DNA of 64,000 nucleotides, from the NCBI GenBank assembly GCA_944326605.1, contig CALVEM010000002.1, positions 1-64,000 on the forward strand. The letters are read 5' to 3'. The stretch comes from Candidatus Gastranaerophilales bacterium (GTDB lineage Bacteria; Cyanobacteriota; Vampirovibrionia; Gastranaerophilales; Gastranaerophilaceae). Positions 27,608-35,666 of this stretch are shown piece by piece; positions within the stretch are counted from its first letter, which is position 1; the number at the start of each line of letters is the position of its first letter. The position numbers and the translations under genes were made by a program. Below the pieces are notes generated by a model. That model worked only from the letters and a program-made list of their open reading frames with translations. It was not told where the DNA came from and made no database searches.

Positions 27608-28911
27608 TTTATTAAAATGCTCCATAGTAATTTAACAACAGCCCACCCGTCTTTAAAAAGTTCGGATATACTGCGTTCTGTGAAAAACTGTTTTATAAAA
27701 TCTCTGTATTTTTTACGTTTCGGAATACTGTCAACAGATGTAAACATTTCAAAGAATGAATTAATTTTTTTCGGATAATAACCGAGAAATTCAGAGGCTC
27801 TTTCTCCAATCCCGCTCATCAAATCTTTATAAGTTCTCAAATCCTTCATTATAAATGAAGCTTCAAGTTCCTGCTGGTATCTTGAAAGAGCGTGTTCTGA
27901 GAAATCCCCTTTACCTAATGCGATAACTGCGGTTTCTCCGGCAAGCTTTCCAGAAATCATTGCCAGATTTGTTCCTTCCCAGTGCAAATTATTTACGAAA
28001 CTTGCCGCGTCACCGCAAACCATCACACCTGCACCAAACAATATCGGAACCTTTTTAAACCCGCCTTCGGGAATTAAATGAGCGGAATATTCAAGCAATT
28101 CTCCGTCTTTCAGCAGCGGGGCAAGCTCAGAATGCTGTTTCATTTCATCGAGAAGTTCATAAGGACGCAGACTTTTTTCCACAAGTTCACTTAAGGTTAT
28201 GCCAAGTCCTATGCTCACTGAATCTTTATTTGTGTATAAAAATCCCAAACCCAGCATGCCCGTCATCGGTCCGCCAAAAATTTCATAAATACATCCCTCG
28301 TCAAAATTTACATGAAATCTCTCATTAATTATTTCCGGCGGAAGTTTTATCACCTCTTTAACACTTAACGCAACATCTTCTGGTTTTAAATCCCCGCGGA
28401 GCCCGATTTGTTTCGCGAGCAAAGAATTAACTCCGTCCGCAAGCACCACAATGTCACAATAATAATCCTCTAACTCAGTTTTTACCCCGATTACACAGCC
28501 GTCTTTAACAATTAGCTCTCTTACAACCGTTTCTTCAACAAGTATAACTCCTTCTTTAGCTGCCTCATCAGCCATCCAGCGGTCAAATTTTCCTCTGATA
28601 ACAGAATAACTCACAGGATCTTCATGTTTTTTCTTATATGAAATAACCGTTGCATCATCTTTCCCTAGCAGTGCATATTTATGTTCAATAGTTTTTCTCT
28701 CTATAGGAGCATTTTTTTCAAAATCCGGAAAAATCTCACGTGTCGGCTGAGCATAAATAGCACCGCCGAAGGCATTCTTGCTCCCCGAAAATTTCCCGCG
28801 TTCTATTAATACAACCTGCTTGCCGGCTCTTGCAATTGTGACCGCACAAGAAATCCCTGCCGGACCGCCGCCTACAACTATAACATCAACTTTGTTTTCT
28901 TCATTTGCCAT
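27604..28911 (-). CDS. fixC: FixC-like FAD-dependent electron-transfer flavoprotein:quinone oxidoreductase
   Basis: 435 residues from ATG 28911 (GGTGG five bases upstream); a TTG at 28923 would add four residues. Rossmann FAD motif VIVVGGGPAGISCAVTIARA at the start, GxxSxx(A/G)-like NAFGGA, mid-protein VVLADGVNSLLA, and VCGDAASFVNNLHWEGTNLA, which binds the FAD ribityl phosphate in the ETF-QO/FixC family. Hydrophobic C-terminus (WAVVKLLWSILIK) could touch the membrane. No fixA/fixB in the window, so the electron-bifurcating partner must lie elsewhere or be absent. Confidence 0.92.
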   Translation of the reverse strand: MANEENKVDVIVVGGGPAGISCAVTIARAGKQVVLIERGKFSGSKNAFGGAIYAQPTREIFPDFEKNAPIERKTIEHKYALLGKDDATVISYKKKHEDPVSYSVIRGKFDRWMADEAAKEGVILVEETVVRELIVKDGCVIGVKTELEDYYCDIVVLADGVNSLLAKQIGLRGDLKPEDVALSVKEVIKLPPEIINERFHVNFDEGCIYEIFGGPMTGMLGLGFLYTNKDSVSIGLGITLSELVEKSLRPYELLDEMKQHSELAPLLKDGELLEYSAHLIPEGGFKKVPILFGAGVMVCGDAASFVNNLHWEGTNLAMISGKLAGETAVIALGKGDFSEHALSRYQQELEASFIMKDLRTYKDLMSGIGERASEFLGYYPKKINSFFEMFTSVDSIPKRKKYRDFIKQFFTERSISELFKDGWAVVKLLWSILIK

Positions 28912-28941
28912 TAAAACCACCAAAATTCTTTATAACTAAAC

Positions 28942-28970
28942 TATACACCAAATTTTATTCATTGTAAAAT
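28942..28970 (+). promoter_or_regulatory. Putative promoter for leaderless rsmD
   Basis: TATACA (28942-28947), 17-bp spacer, TAAAAT (28965-28970). Seven bases later comes ATG 28978, the family-consistent start of RsmD, with no Shine-Dalgarno. Confidence 0.45.
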
Positions 28971-28977
28971 GGTTAAT

Positions 28978-29499
28978 ATGATAATTACCGCAGGCAAATT
29001 TAAAAGTCAAAAAATATCCGTTCCTGATGAAAGTATTACCCGTCCGACACTTTCAAAAGTAAGAATGGGAATTTTTAATACTCTGCAAGCTATGATCACA
29101 TTTGACGGGAGTTCTTTTCTTGATATGTTTGCAGGTTCAGGAATTATGGGGCTGGAAGCACTTTCAAGAGGTTTTTCTTATGCCGCCGCAATAGAAAAAC
29201 ACCCGAAAGCCATACAAATTATTAAATCTAATTTTAAAAAATTTAATCCGGCACCGGAACTTATCACAGGCGACAGCCTGAAAATTGCCTCCAAACTTAA
29301 TAAAAGTTTTGATGTTATATATATTGATCCGCCTTACTTTGCTGGAATTTATGAAAAGAGCCTTGAAATAATTAAACATGCTGCAAACAATATAATTATC
29401 CTTGAACATGTCACTGAGGTAGATTTTTCAGGATACGAAATTCTAAAACAGAAAAAATACGGTGATAAATTTATAACATACTTGCAGCAGCTTTCTTAA
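28978..29499 (+). CDS. rsmD: 16S rRNA (guanine966-N2)-methyltransferase RsmD
   Basis: 173 residues from ATG 28978; an ATG nine bases earlier is less likely because family members begin with (M)RIIxGKFKGR, matched here by MIITAGKFKSQK. SAM-binding FLDMFAGSGIMGLEALSRG near 45-63 and the catalytic DPPY in YIDPPYF near 118 are both intact. It methylates G966 of 16S rRNA in the assembled 30S particle. Single gene, divergent from fixC. Confidence 0.93.
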   Translation: MIITAGKFKSQKISVPDESITRPTLSKVRMGIFNTLQAMITFDGSSFLDMFAGSGIMGLEALSRGFSYAAAIEKHPKAIQIIKSNFKKFNPAPELITGDSLKIASKLNKSFDVIYIDPPYFAGIYEKSLEIIKHAANNIIILEHVTEVDFSGYEILKQKKYGDKFITYLQQLS

Positions 29500-29501
29500 A
29501 T

Positions 29502-29534
29502 AAAAAAAGAAAAACCCGTATTTTTCAATACGGG
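29502..29534 (-). terminator. Rho-independent terminator of the broken fibre gene
   Basis: Stem CCCGTATT/AATACGGG (29515-29522/29527-29534) followed, on the minus strand, by a T-rich run. Nearly identical to the hairpin at 48107-48139 behind the paralogous fibre gene, showing that duplication included the 3' flank. Confidence 0.8.
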
Positions 29535-29588
29535 AAGGAATGAATACAAACAGACCGCGTTTGCGGTTGTTCGCTTTAGTAAACAAAT

Positions 29589-30767
29589 CTATTTTATCTT
29601 TGATTCAAGAGCATTCAAACGTGCTCTTTGTCGAGCATTGTCATCCTGAAGTCGTTTCAGGATCTCTTTAATTTCATTGTTTTGATCTTTTAACTCTTTA
29701 TTGTCATTTTGAAGCTCTTTATTGTCGTTCTGAACTTGTTTCAGAACAGTATTCAGCTCTTTATTGTCATCATGAACTTGTTTCAGGATCTCTTTCAGTT
29801 CTTGGTTTTCTTTTTGCAAAGTTGTGACACGCGTATCAAGTTCCTTTATCGCATTTATCATTGCAAAGAACATATCCTCAAAACGGATTGTCAAAAAGCC
29901 GTCAACACCTTTTTTAACAGCGTCAGGAAAGACTTTTTGTAAATCCTGCGCTATTACGCCGACATGAGGTGTTTTCTTTTCATCCTTTTTGAAGGTATAG
30001 TTGAATACTTTCAACTGGCGGATTTTATCTAAACCGGCTCTACTTTCTTCGCCGACGTATTTCAAGCGGCGATCAGAGCTCCCTCCGCTCTTTCCCCAGA
30101 GAGAGGCATACTTCATATCGATAACATCATCTACATAATCGTGATAACGAGAAGAACTTCTTAAATAACTTTGACCACCTTGTTCTATAGTTGTATCATT
30201 AGTATGATATTCTAACACTCCCCACTGCTTCCATGTTCGCCCGCCGCCAGCATTTTTAGCAAGATTATAAATAGGACCGGTTACAACCAAACCGCCATGA
30301 ACAACTACTGCTGTTTTATTTATTTTCCCATAATCTTCTCCAAAAGAAGGTTCTAGAGTTGAGTCATTATGAACTTCCAAAACAGCATCACCGCCGTCAA
30401 ACTTAGACCGGCTGCCGATAAATATTCGCTCTACACTGTCATTTGCACTTGAAAACTTTGAAGTACTCAAAGGTCCTGAATATTTACCCAGACAAATTTT
30501 ATTCGAACCATTAGCATATTTGCAAGCCTCGTAACCTATCGCAATATTATTAGTTCCTGAAGCTTCAGAAAAACGACCTATAGCTATAGAATCTGCCCCC
30601 TTTGCCAGAGCGTCAAATCCAATTGAAATAGACGGAGAACCGGAAGCTTCTGCAGAATAACCTATTGCAACTGAAGAAGAACTGCCGGAGGCAACTGCAG
30701 AAAAGCCAATAGCATTAGATTCTCCTCCGGAGACTTCTGTCTGGTAGCCTATGGCATTAGAATACAT
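29589..30767 (-). CDS. Fibre protein, C-terminal fragment: YadA-like head repeats, S74 chaperone domain, coiled coil
   Basis: 392 residues that continue the 30839-31735 fragment in another frame; the coding frame actually runs upstream to about 30853 without a start, so this is the back half of one frameshifted gene. Residues ~1-90 are SNAIGY.A.ASG-type head repeats; then a stalk region; SDRRLKYVGEE begins an intramolecular chaperone/peptidase S74 domain with the Ser-x4-Lys dyad used for self-cleavage; the last ~75 residues are a leucine/asparagine coiled coil (LKQVQNDNKEL repeats). The last ~160 residues are almost identical to those of the 48193-50253 paralogue. Domains certain; expression of this half alone doubtful. 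Confidence 0.7.
   Translation of the reverse strand: MYSNAIGYQTEVSGGESNAIGFSAVASGSSSSVAIGYSAEASGSPSISIGFDALAKGADSIAIGRFSEASGTNNIAIGYEACKYANGSNKICLGKYSGPLSTSKFSSANDSVERIFIGSRSKFDGGDAVLEVHNDSTLEPSFGEDYGKINKTAVVVHGGLVVTGPIYNLAKNAGGGRTWKQWGVLEYHTNDTTIEQGGQSYLRSSSRYHDYVDDVIDMKYASLWGKSGGSSDRRLKYVGEESRAGLDKIRQLKVFNYTFKKDEKKTPHVGVIAQDLQKVFPDAVKKGVDGFLTIRFEDMFFAMINAIKELDTRVTTLQKENQELKEILKQVHDDNKELNTVLKQVQNDNKELQNDNKELKDQNNEIKEILKRLQDDNARQRARLNALESKIK
29638..29792 (-). repeat. Palindromic repeat units inside the fibre coiled-coil codons
   Basis: Three units of the CCTGAA/TTCAGG intergenic family (29640-29667, 29724-29747, 29766-29790) lie within coding sequence and encode the repeated coiled-coil segment EILK(Q/R)(V/L)xxDN. 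Related units sit at 48244-48310 in the paralogue. Confidence 0.7.
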
Positions 30768-30838
30768 TCCAGAAGTTGTTGCCTGATATCCAAGTGAGGT
30801 AGAATACAGAACACCGGCATTTGCTTGATCACCTATTG

Positions 30839-31735
30839 CTATTGATGAAGTAAAGCTTGTGCACTTGATCCGATGGCTGTAGAATTGTCAGCAGTAGCAT
30901 CAGTATTTGCGCCCAAGGCTGTGGAGGATACGCCGGAGGCTTTAGCCTGAAAGCCTATAGCTGAAGATTGATTTCCGGAAGCACCCGAAACATAGCCTAT
31001 GGAATTAGAAAAAGAGCCGGAAGCTTCTGCGGAATAACCAATAGCGCTGCTACAACTTCCTGAAGCATTTGCTGAATCACCAAACGCACTACCATTTCCT
31101 CCAGCTGCTGAAGAATTTGCTCCGATAGCAGTTGCACCTGTATTTGTTGCAGAGGAACTTGTCCCGATAGCCGTTGAATTACTCCCGCCGACACTTGTAT
31201 TACGTCCGACTGCTACTGAATTTGTTACTAAATCGCCGCTCGACAAGCTGCCCAACAACAAACCGCTATCCTTAAATTTAATACGGCCTAAAACATTATC
31301 TCCCGTTTTAAACAATATATGATCTTTACCGTCTGGTGCATTGATTACTAAACGAGAGGAGGTATCGGTATTGTCTGCTTCTTCCTGACCGATCATGGCT
31401 ACCTGGGCATCGCCTAAGGCATAATATGCATCCGATCCGTTACTTGCCCACTGCCAAGGTGAGGATTGGTCCAGCTTGTTTCTTGTTGTCATGACAGGGG
31501 CCATAGCCGCCATTACAATACTTAATATTAGCATTACAACCATCATCTCGGCTAAAGTAAAAGCACATTTCTTTAGACGATAGGACGGTAAGACGTTAGG
31601 ACGATAAGTCTTTTTTAGTGAAGTGTGAAGAGTGAAGGGTGAAGCGAGTTCCTCTACTTCCCTCTCTCGGCGGAGGGATTGAGGGAGAGGGTTCATATCA
31701 TCCTGAACGTCGGATTGAAATCCGGGTTTCAGCAT
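30839..31735 (-). CDS. Fibre protein, N-terminal fragment: prepilin-like N-terminus and YadA-like head
   Basis: 298 residues. A type IV prepilin signature CAFTLAEMMVVMLILSIV occurs near residue 57-75, after a long basic leader, followed by ~25 SxAxG(xxS)xAIG head repeats as in trimeric autotransporter adhesins. Reading ends at TAG 30839-30841 because of a frame shift near 30848-30858 (two extra or one missing base in CAAGCTTTACTT); in the other frame the repeats resume as SIAIGDQANAG. The marked ATG (31735) lacks a good ribosome binding site; a strong AAGGAG-ATG lies at 31906-31908, out of frame by one base across a G10 tract. Probably a silent or broken copy of 48193-50253. Confidence 0.7.
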   Translation of the reverse strand: MLKPGFQSDVQDDMNPLPQSLRREREVEELASPFTLHTSLKKTYRPNVLPSYRLKKCAFTLAEMMVVMLILSIVMAAMAPVMTTRNKLDQSSPWQWASNGSDAYYALGDAQVAMIGQEEADNTDTSSRLVINAPDGKDHILFKTGDNVLGRIKFKDSGLLLGSLSSGDLVTNSVAVGRNTSVGGSNSTAIGTSSSATNTGATAIGANSSAAGGNGSAFGDSANASGSCSSAIGYSAEASGSFSNSIGYVSGASGNQSSAIGFQAKASGVSSTALGANTDATADNSTAIGSSAQALLHQ

Positions 31736-31740
31736 CTTTT

Positions 31741-31768
31741 GAGATCCCGAAACAAGTTCGGGATGACA
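31741..31768. repeat. Palindromic repeat unit in the fibre leader
   Basis: GATCCCGAAACAAGTTCGGG and flanks. If the longer frame from 31908 is used, this unit encodes CHPELVSGSQK. An identical unit lies at 50258-50285 before the paralogue. Confidence 0.75.
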
Positions 31769-31862
31769 GATTGCTAATTTATTATTAATAACAGCTTCGT
31801 ATCTTTGCCTCTTTGCATCTTCGCATCTAATTGCGTCTTTGCCGCCGGCGGAGCCTACAATG

Positions 31863-31872
31863 CCCCCCCCCC
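31863..31872 (-). repeat. G10 (plus C10) tract between a strong start codon and the broken fibre gene
   Basis: Minus strand: AAAGGAG, ATG at 31908-31906, ten codons, then ten G. At G10 the frame ends at TAG seven codons after the tract begins; at G11 or G8 the frame is open for 58 codons and joins the fibre frame at 31735. Confidence 0.88.
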
Positions 31873-31984
31873 GAAGCTCTTAAACCCTGTAATAACGCGT
31901 CTTTTCATACTCACTCCTTTTTTATTACAAATACTATTTTTATTACTTTTTATTATAAACTATTTTGTTAATTTTTACAAGTAT

Positions 31985-32021
31985 AAAAAAAGACCGGATG
32001 AAATTTCATCCGGTCTTTTTT
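31985..32021. terminator. Bidirectional terminator downstream of HU
   Basis: AGACCGGATG ... CATCCGGTCT stem with A-run before and T-run after, so it can stop transcription in either direction. It lies directly behind the HU gene on the minus strand. The rest of the 31736-32034 gap holds the fibre leader, the G10 tract and the fibre start region. Confidence 0.88.
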
Positions 32022-32034
32022 ATTTTTTAAATGA

Positions 32035-32307
32035 TTATTTAACCAATTCTTTGAATTTTTTACCAGCTGAAAAAGCAGGAACTGTTTTAGCAGCAATTTT
32101 CAAAGGAGCACCTGTTTGAGGGTTTCTACCTGTTCTTGCAGCTCTTTTGCGCGGTTCGAATGTTCCGAAACCAACCAAAGTAACTTTTTTACCTTTTGAA
32201 ACAGTTTTTTCAATAGTTTCTAAAGTTGCAGCAATAATGTCTGCAGTAGCTTTTTGAGAAACTTTTGCTTTTTTTGATACTTCTTTTACCAATTCTTCTT
32301 TGTTCAT
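32035..32307 (-). CDS. hup: HU-family DNA-binding protein
   Basis: 90 residues, the usual length. Family signatures: MNKEELVKEVSKKA at the start, VGFGTFEPRKRAARTGRNPQTG for the DNA-binding arm, and FSAGKKFKELVK at the end. AAGGAGG seven bases before ATG and TTGCCA-16-TATAAT upstream. Nucleoid-associated homodimer that bends DNA. Single-gene transcript. Confidence 0.97.
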   Translation of the reverse strand: MNKEELVKEVSKKAKVSQKATADIIAATLETIEKTVSKGKKVTLVGFGTFEPRKRAARTGRNPQTGAPLKIAAKTVPAFSAGKKFKELVK

Positions 32308-32385
32308 TATGAACCTCCTTTTAGTTTGTGCATACAGTAATTGAAACCATTCTCTCTCCGCATGCTTTTAATATCGACAAAATTT

Positions 32386-32413
32386 ATTATAGCATTTTAT
32401 TTAAATTTGGCAA
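32386..32413 (-). promoter_or_regulatory. HU promoter
   Basis: On the minus strand TTGCCA (32413-32408), 16-bp spacer, TATAAT (32391-32386). The predicted transcript has a ~70-base leader ending in a strong AAGGAGG site. Confidence 0.65.
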
Positions 32414-32505
32414 GTGTTTTTCAAAAAAAAATTTATATCTTTTAAATATACACTGGATTTTCACTGTTAAAAATGCAATAACACCAATAACAACAGCCGT
32501 TTTAA

Positions 32506-33378
32506 CTAATTATAAGAATCTTCGTTTACTCTGGCAAATTTTACATCTTTATAAAAATATTGTAATATTTGGTAAGCATTATACCCTTGTTTTGCAAGAT
32601 TATTTGCACCATGCTGCGACATGCCGACACCATGCCCGTTCTTTTTAACATTATCGTCAAATGAAGGAACAGAACGCAGATATGGCAGAGAACTTCCCCA
32701 GTTATCAGCATTTGTCTGACCGCCTGCAGAAGCCGAATAATAGGCATTTATAACTTTCATATTATAAGTAAGTACAATTCCTTTTGTCTGATCAACTGCG
32801 TAATTTGTATCTGCAGTTTCCTTGGATGCACCGCCGTATGCCTGATCTTCGGGAGTATCTTTAAGGTCATATCCGAATTTTGCACGCTTCCCGAGATTTG
32901 CCAGAGCATAACTTCTTGCTGCAATTGCCTGTGCCTTATGAGCCTCTGTCGCCCAGCCTGATGGCATTTCGGAAGGAACCACTCCTTTTATATAGTCTTC
33001 AAGCGGAACATTATTGATTACGGTAAGTTTTCCGTTTTTATTCTGGATCATTATAACACCGCGATACCACGTGCCTTTAGCGCTTACAAAGCCTTTATCA
33101 AATGTTCTGACAACTATATTATCCGAATTTATTTTGTAATAAGTCCCGTTATAAAGTATCGCCATAAGATTATGGTAAGGTTTTATGACGTAACCTTTCA
33201 TTGCTTCCAGATCGCAGATTGTATGGTTAGTATTTGCATCTATAATTTTGCCGTCAATTGAGGTTCCGACGGCAGCGGAATCAACATCAGTCTGCAGCCC
33301 GATTTTGATAGCATAACAAGGATTGATAACTATAATATTGCAAATTAAAATTGAAAATAATATTATAATCTTCTTCAC
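32506..33378 (-). CDS. SpoIID/LytB-domain cell-wall protein
   Basis: 290 residues. Signal peptide at 1-23 (basic start, hydrophobic core, PCYA). The SpoIID domain covers ~120-285: VPLEDYIKGVVPSEMPSGW, QAIAARSYAL, AYYSASAGGQT and GHGVGMSQHGA are the family's four hallmark blocks. SpoIID cleaves peptidoglycan glycan strands lacking stem peptides; outside spore formers such proteins modify wall during division or remodelling. The start is GTG with AAGG close by. Monocistronic in appearance. Confidence 0.92.
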   Translation of the reverse strand: MKKIIILFSILICNIIVINPCYAIKIGLQTDVDSAAVGTSIDGKIIDANTNHTICDLEAMKGYVIKPYHNLMAILYNGTYYKINSDNIVVRTFDKGFVSAKGTWYRGVIMIQNKNGKLTVINNVPLEDYIKGVVPSEMPSGWATEAHKAQAIAARSYALANLGKRAKFGYDLKDTPEDQAYGGASKETADTNYAVDQTKGIVLTYNMKVINAYYSASAGGQTNADNWGSSLPYLRSVPSFDDNVKKNGHGVGMSQHGANNLAKQGYNAYQILQYFYKDVKFARVNEDSYN

Positions 33379-33444
33379 AACCTTATTATATCACATATTT
33401 AAATAAAAGTGTTTAAACCGAAAGATTGATTTTTCTTATAATAT

Positions 33445-34056
33445 TTATTTCTTCAATGTTTCAACATTCGCTTTAACTCTCTTGGCGGTAGTCTCACCGA
33501 ATTTTTGTCCGATTGCATAAGATGTCATTGATCCGCCGACAAAAGCCAGACCCTTTATCAAAGCACCGGTTTTACCTTTAAGATTATGCTTTTCAAGATA
33601 TTCAAATACCGGTTTTAATTTTTTAGTTTTAGAAAGAGTTTTAACACCATCTTGCACAGTTTTAGAATTTACAGCCGCGTCATAATTGTTCTTAATCATA
33701 CCTTCGCCGGCAAACATTGCAGATAAAGCAGCAGCTTCTGCGACACCTGTTTCAATTTTATCATCAGACATAGCTGTTTTTAACACACCTGAAGCGCAAA
33801 TTAGCGGATTAACATTATCTGCCGCGAATTGCACGGCTTTTCCCGCATATTCAAAAGCTTTATGCTCTTTTGCAAGATCAGAAAATACACTCACAGCACT
33901 TCTTGCAGTACTTGCGACAGCACCGTCGTATTTTGAAACCTCCTGAACCAGACCGGCAGTCTGACCGAGAGCAACAGTACTTCTGCCGACATCTCCGTTC
34001 TGAGTTTTATCGACATTTCTGCAAGCAAATATACATGATGCTATAGGACTAAACAC
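33445..34056 (-). CDS. Unrecognised alanine-rich helical protein
   Basis: 203 residues, GTG start with AAAGGTGA eight bases upstream. Rich in Ala, Lys and Ser, mostly helical, with one possible weak membrane segment (~LIKGLAFVGGSMTSYAIG near 175-190). No known domain recognised. The N-terminus has two cysteines (SCIFACR). Likely a lineage-specific protein. Located between the SpoIID gene and a promoter region for secreted proteins on the other strand. Confidence 0.75.
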   Translation of the reverse strand: MFSPIASCIFACRNVDKTQNGDVGRSTVALGQTAGLVQEVSKYDGAVASTARSAVSVFSDLAKEHKAFEYAGKAVQFAADNVNPLICASGVLKTAMSDDKIETGVAEAAALSAMFAGEGMIKNNYDAAVNSKTVQDGVKTLSKTKKLKPVFEYLEKHNLKGKTGALIKGLAFVGGSMTSYAIGQKFGETTAKRVKANVETLKK

Positions 34057-34184
34057 TACAATTCACCTTTTAATCTACACTACAATTATATAAAGTATTT
34101 TTTTTTATGAAAATTGCTTCAAAAAACATTTTTTTTACATTTGTTACAAACTTAATGAACAAAAACATATATTTATTCGTTCTA

Positions 34185-34212
34185 TTGATAATGGAGAAAA
34201 AACTGTTATAAT
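34185..34212 (+). promoter_or_regulatory. Promoter for a leaderless secreted-protein gene
   Basis: TTGATA (34185-34190), 16-bp spacer, TATAAT (34207-34212). The ATG starts at 34220, seven bases after the -10 box, and no Shine-Dalgarno is present. Confidence 0.65.
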
Positions 34213-34219
34213 ATATATT

Positions 34220-34804
34220 ATGAAAAAATTACTTGTCATACTAGGGCTGCTAATCTTTACAGGGAATGTTAAGGCTGCGGAATTGCCAAACGTTCAGCTT
34301 GACATAAGAGATTACGATGCAATAGAAATTCCTGCCGGAACCTTTATTCCTGTCATAAACACTCAGGAAATTTCAACACAATACTGCTCGGAAGGCTACA
34401 AAGTCAAATTTATAGCAACAAATGATATGTACCTCCATGAGACCAATATTGTTCCGAGGGGTACGGAATTTTACGGGTATATTGAAAAAATTAATGCACC
34501 TGTTATAGGCACAAATGCCGCTATGAAAATTAAAATAACAAAAATGCTTTACAAAGACGGTTATGAAGTGCCGGTCAGAGGTTATTTATACACGTCTAAC
34601 AACAATATCTTCGGCGGAGAATTAACACCGCCCGAGAAACTTCTTAGAATTGCCCATCGCCAACAAAGAGTAAAAAAAACAACCTTGCAGATAAGACCCG
34701 GCAATGTTCGCCAGATGGGGAAACACACAACAATTGAATCAGGCTCTAACGAAATAATAGTACTGACAGATCCTGCAATGATTACCCATACCTTAACAAA
34801 TTGA
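34220..34804 (+). CDS. Secreted protein of unknown function
   Basis: 194 residues with a clear signal peptide (1-18, ending VKAA). The mature part is beta-rich: IPAGTFIPVINTQEISTQY and IVPRGTEFYGYIEKINAP resemble the 'pressure' loops of TrbI/VirB10-like beta-barrel domains, where short strands set aside a passage, and the neighbour at 34853 has the same type (VPAGQSFPAVVTTPLS). That similarity is weak and by eye. Likely periplasmic or outer-membrane. Start is probably leaderless. Confidence 0.72.
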   Translation: MKKLLVILGLLIFTGNVKAAELPNVQLDIRDYDAIEIPAGTFIPVINTQEISTQYCSEGYKVKFIATNDMYLHETNIVPRGTEFYGYIEKINAPVIGTNAAMKIKITKMLYKDGYEVPVRGYLYTSNNNIFGGELTPPEKLLRIAHRQQRVKKTTLQIRPGNVRQMGKHTTIESGSNEIIVLTDPAMITHTLTN

Positions 34805-34829
34805 CTTAATTTTAATTGTAAAATAAAAT
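34801..34829 (+). promoter_or_regulatory. Promoter overlapping the 34220 gene stop
   Basis: TTGACT (34801-34806), 17-bp spacer, TAAAAT (34824-34829). The TGA stop of the preceding gene lies inside the -35 box, so the next gene has its own promoter despite the close spacing. Confidence 0.6.
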
Positions 34830-34852
34830 AATTATAAAAAAGGAAGGTTAAT

Positions 34853-35596
34853 ATGGATAAAAAATTCACACTAACTATAACTGCATTGCTTTTTGCAACT
34901 ACAGCAGCCATTGCGGCACCGAATTATAACTACAGTCAAAATTCTCCTGCTCCGCAATATCAGCAGAGTTTTTATCCTACGCAGACATTAAGCGGCAACC
35001 AGACTTTAAAAGGCAGAGTAGTAACGGTTCCGGCAGGACAAAGTTTTCCGGCTGTTGTAACAACACCGTTGAGTTCTGCTAACCTTACAACCGGTCAAAA
35101 CGTATCAATTGCACTAGGTTCTGATTTCTATTACAACGGAAATCTTATAGCGCCTGCAGGAAGTTCAATTACAGGAACTGTTCTTGAGGTTTCAAAAGCA
35201 AAACACGGAAGCATGAACGGGAAATTAATGCTCAGATTTACTCAGATTGTAACACCTTACGGCATACAAATTCCTATATCAGCTGTTGTTAAAACTAACG
35301 ATAATACAGGCGTTTTAGTCGGCGGAACTAAAATGGATGTTGCAAAAGATTATGGCAAAGACTTAGCAGTAGGAGCCGGCGCAGGAGCTCTGGCAGGTGT
35401 TATAATTTCACCGCTCGCAGGCGGAGACATCGGTAAAGGTACAGCTCTTGCAACAGCAGTAGGGGCAGGCGGAGGACTTGTAAAATCAATTTGGGATAAA
35501 GGCAACGATGTTGAAATTCCTGCAAATTCCGCTATTCAACTTGTACTTACCCAGCCGATTACCGTTAACCCTGCAATGTTTAATACAAATTACTAA
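34853..35596 (+). CDS. Secreted protein with TrbI-like loop and glycine-zipper segment
   Basis: 247 residues, signal peptide 1-21 (ending AIAA). A Gln/Tyr/Asn-rich linker to ~45 is followed by beta segments with VPAGQSFPAVVTTPLSS and LIAPAGSSITGTVLEV, like the 34220 product, then an Ala/Gly stretch (GAGAGALAGVIISPLAGGD...ALATAVGAGGG, ~170-205) of glycine-zipper type that could insert in a membrane. AAGGAAGG before ATG. Its role may lie in envelope assembly together with the following TonB/Exb genes; not proven. Confidence 0.75.
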   Translation: MDKKFTLTITALLFATTAAIAAPNYNYSQNSPAPQYQQSFYPTQTLSGNQTLKGRVVTVPAGQSFPAVVTTPLSSANLTTGQNVSIALGSDFYYNGNLIAPAGSSITGTVLEVSKAKHGSMNGKLMLRFTQIVTPYGIQIPISAVVKTNDNTGVLVGGTKMDVAKDYGKDLAVGAGAGALAGVIISPLAGGDIGKGTALATAVGAGGGLVKSIWDKGNDVEIPANSAIQLVLTQPITVNPAMFNTNY

Positions 35597-35666
35597 GTAA
35601 ATCGGGTGATAATTTTATTTTTGTTTTAAAATAGAATTAATAAGACAGAATTTTTAAGGGGAGAGA

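Noticed and set aside
32140-32170. GGTTCGAAT as a tRNA T-loop
   Set aside because: It lies within the HU coding sequence and no cloverleaf can be drawn around it.
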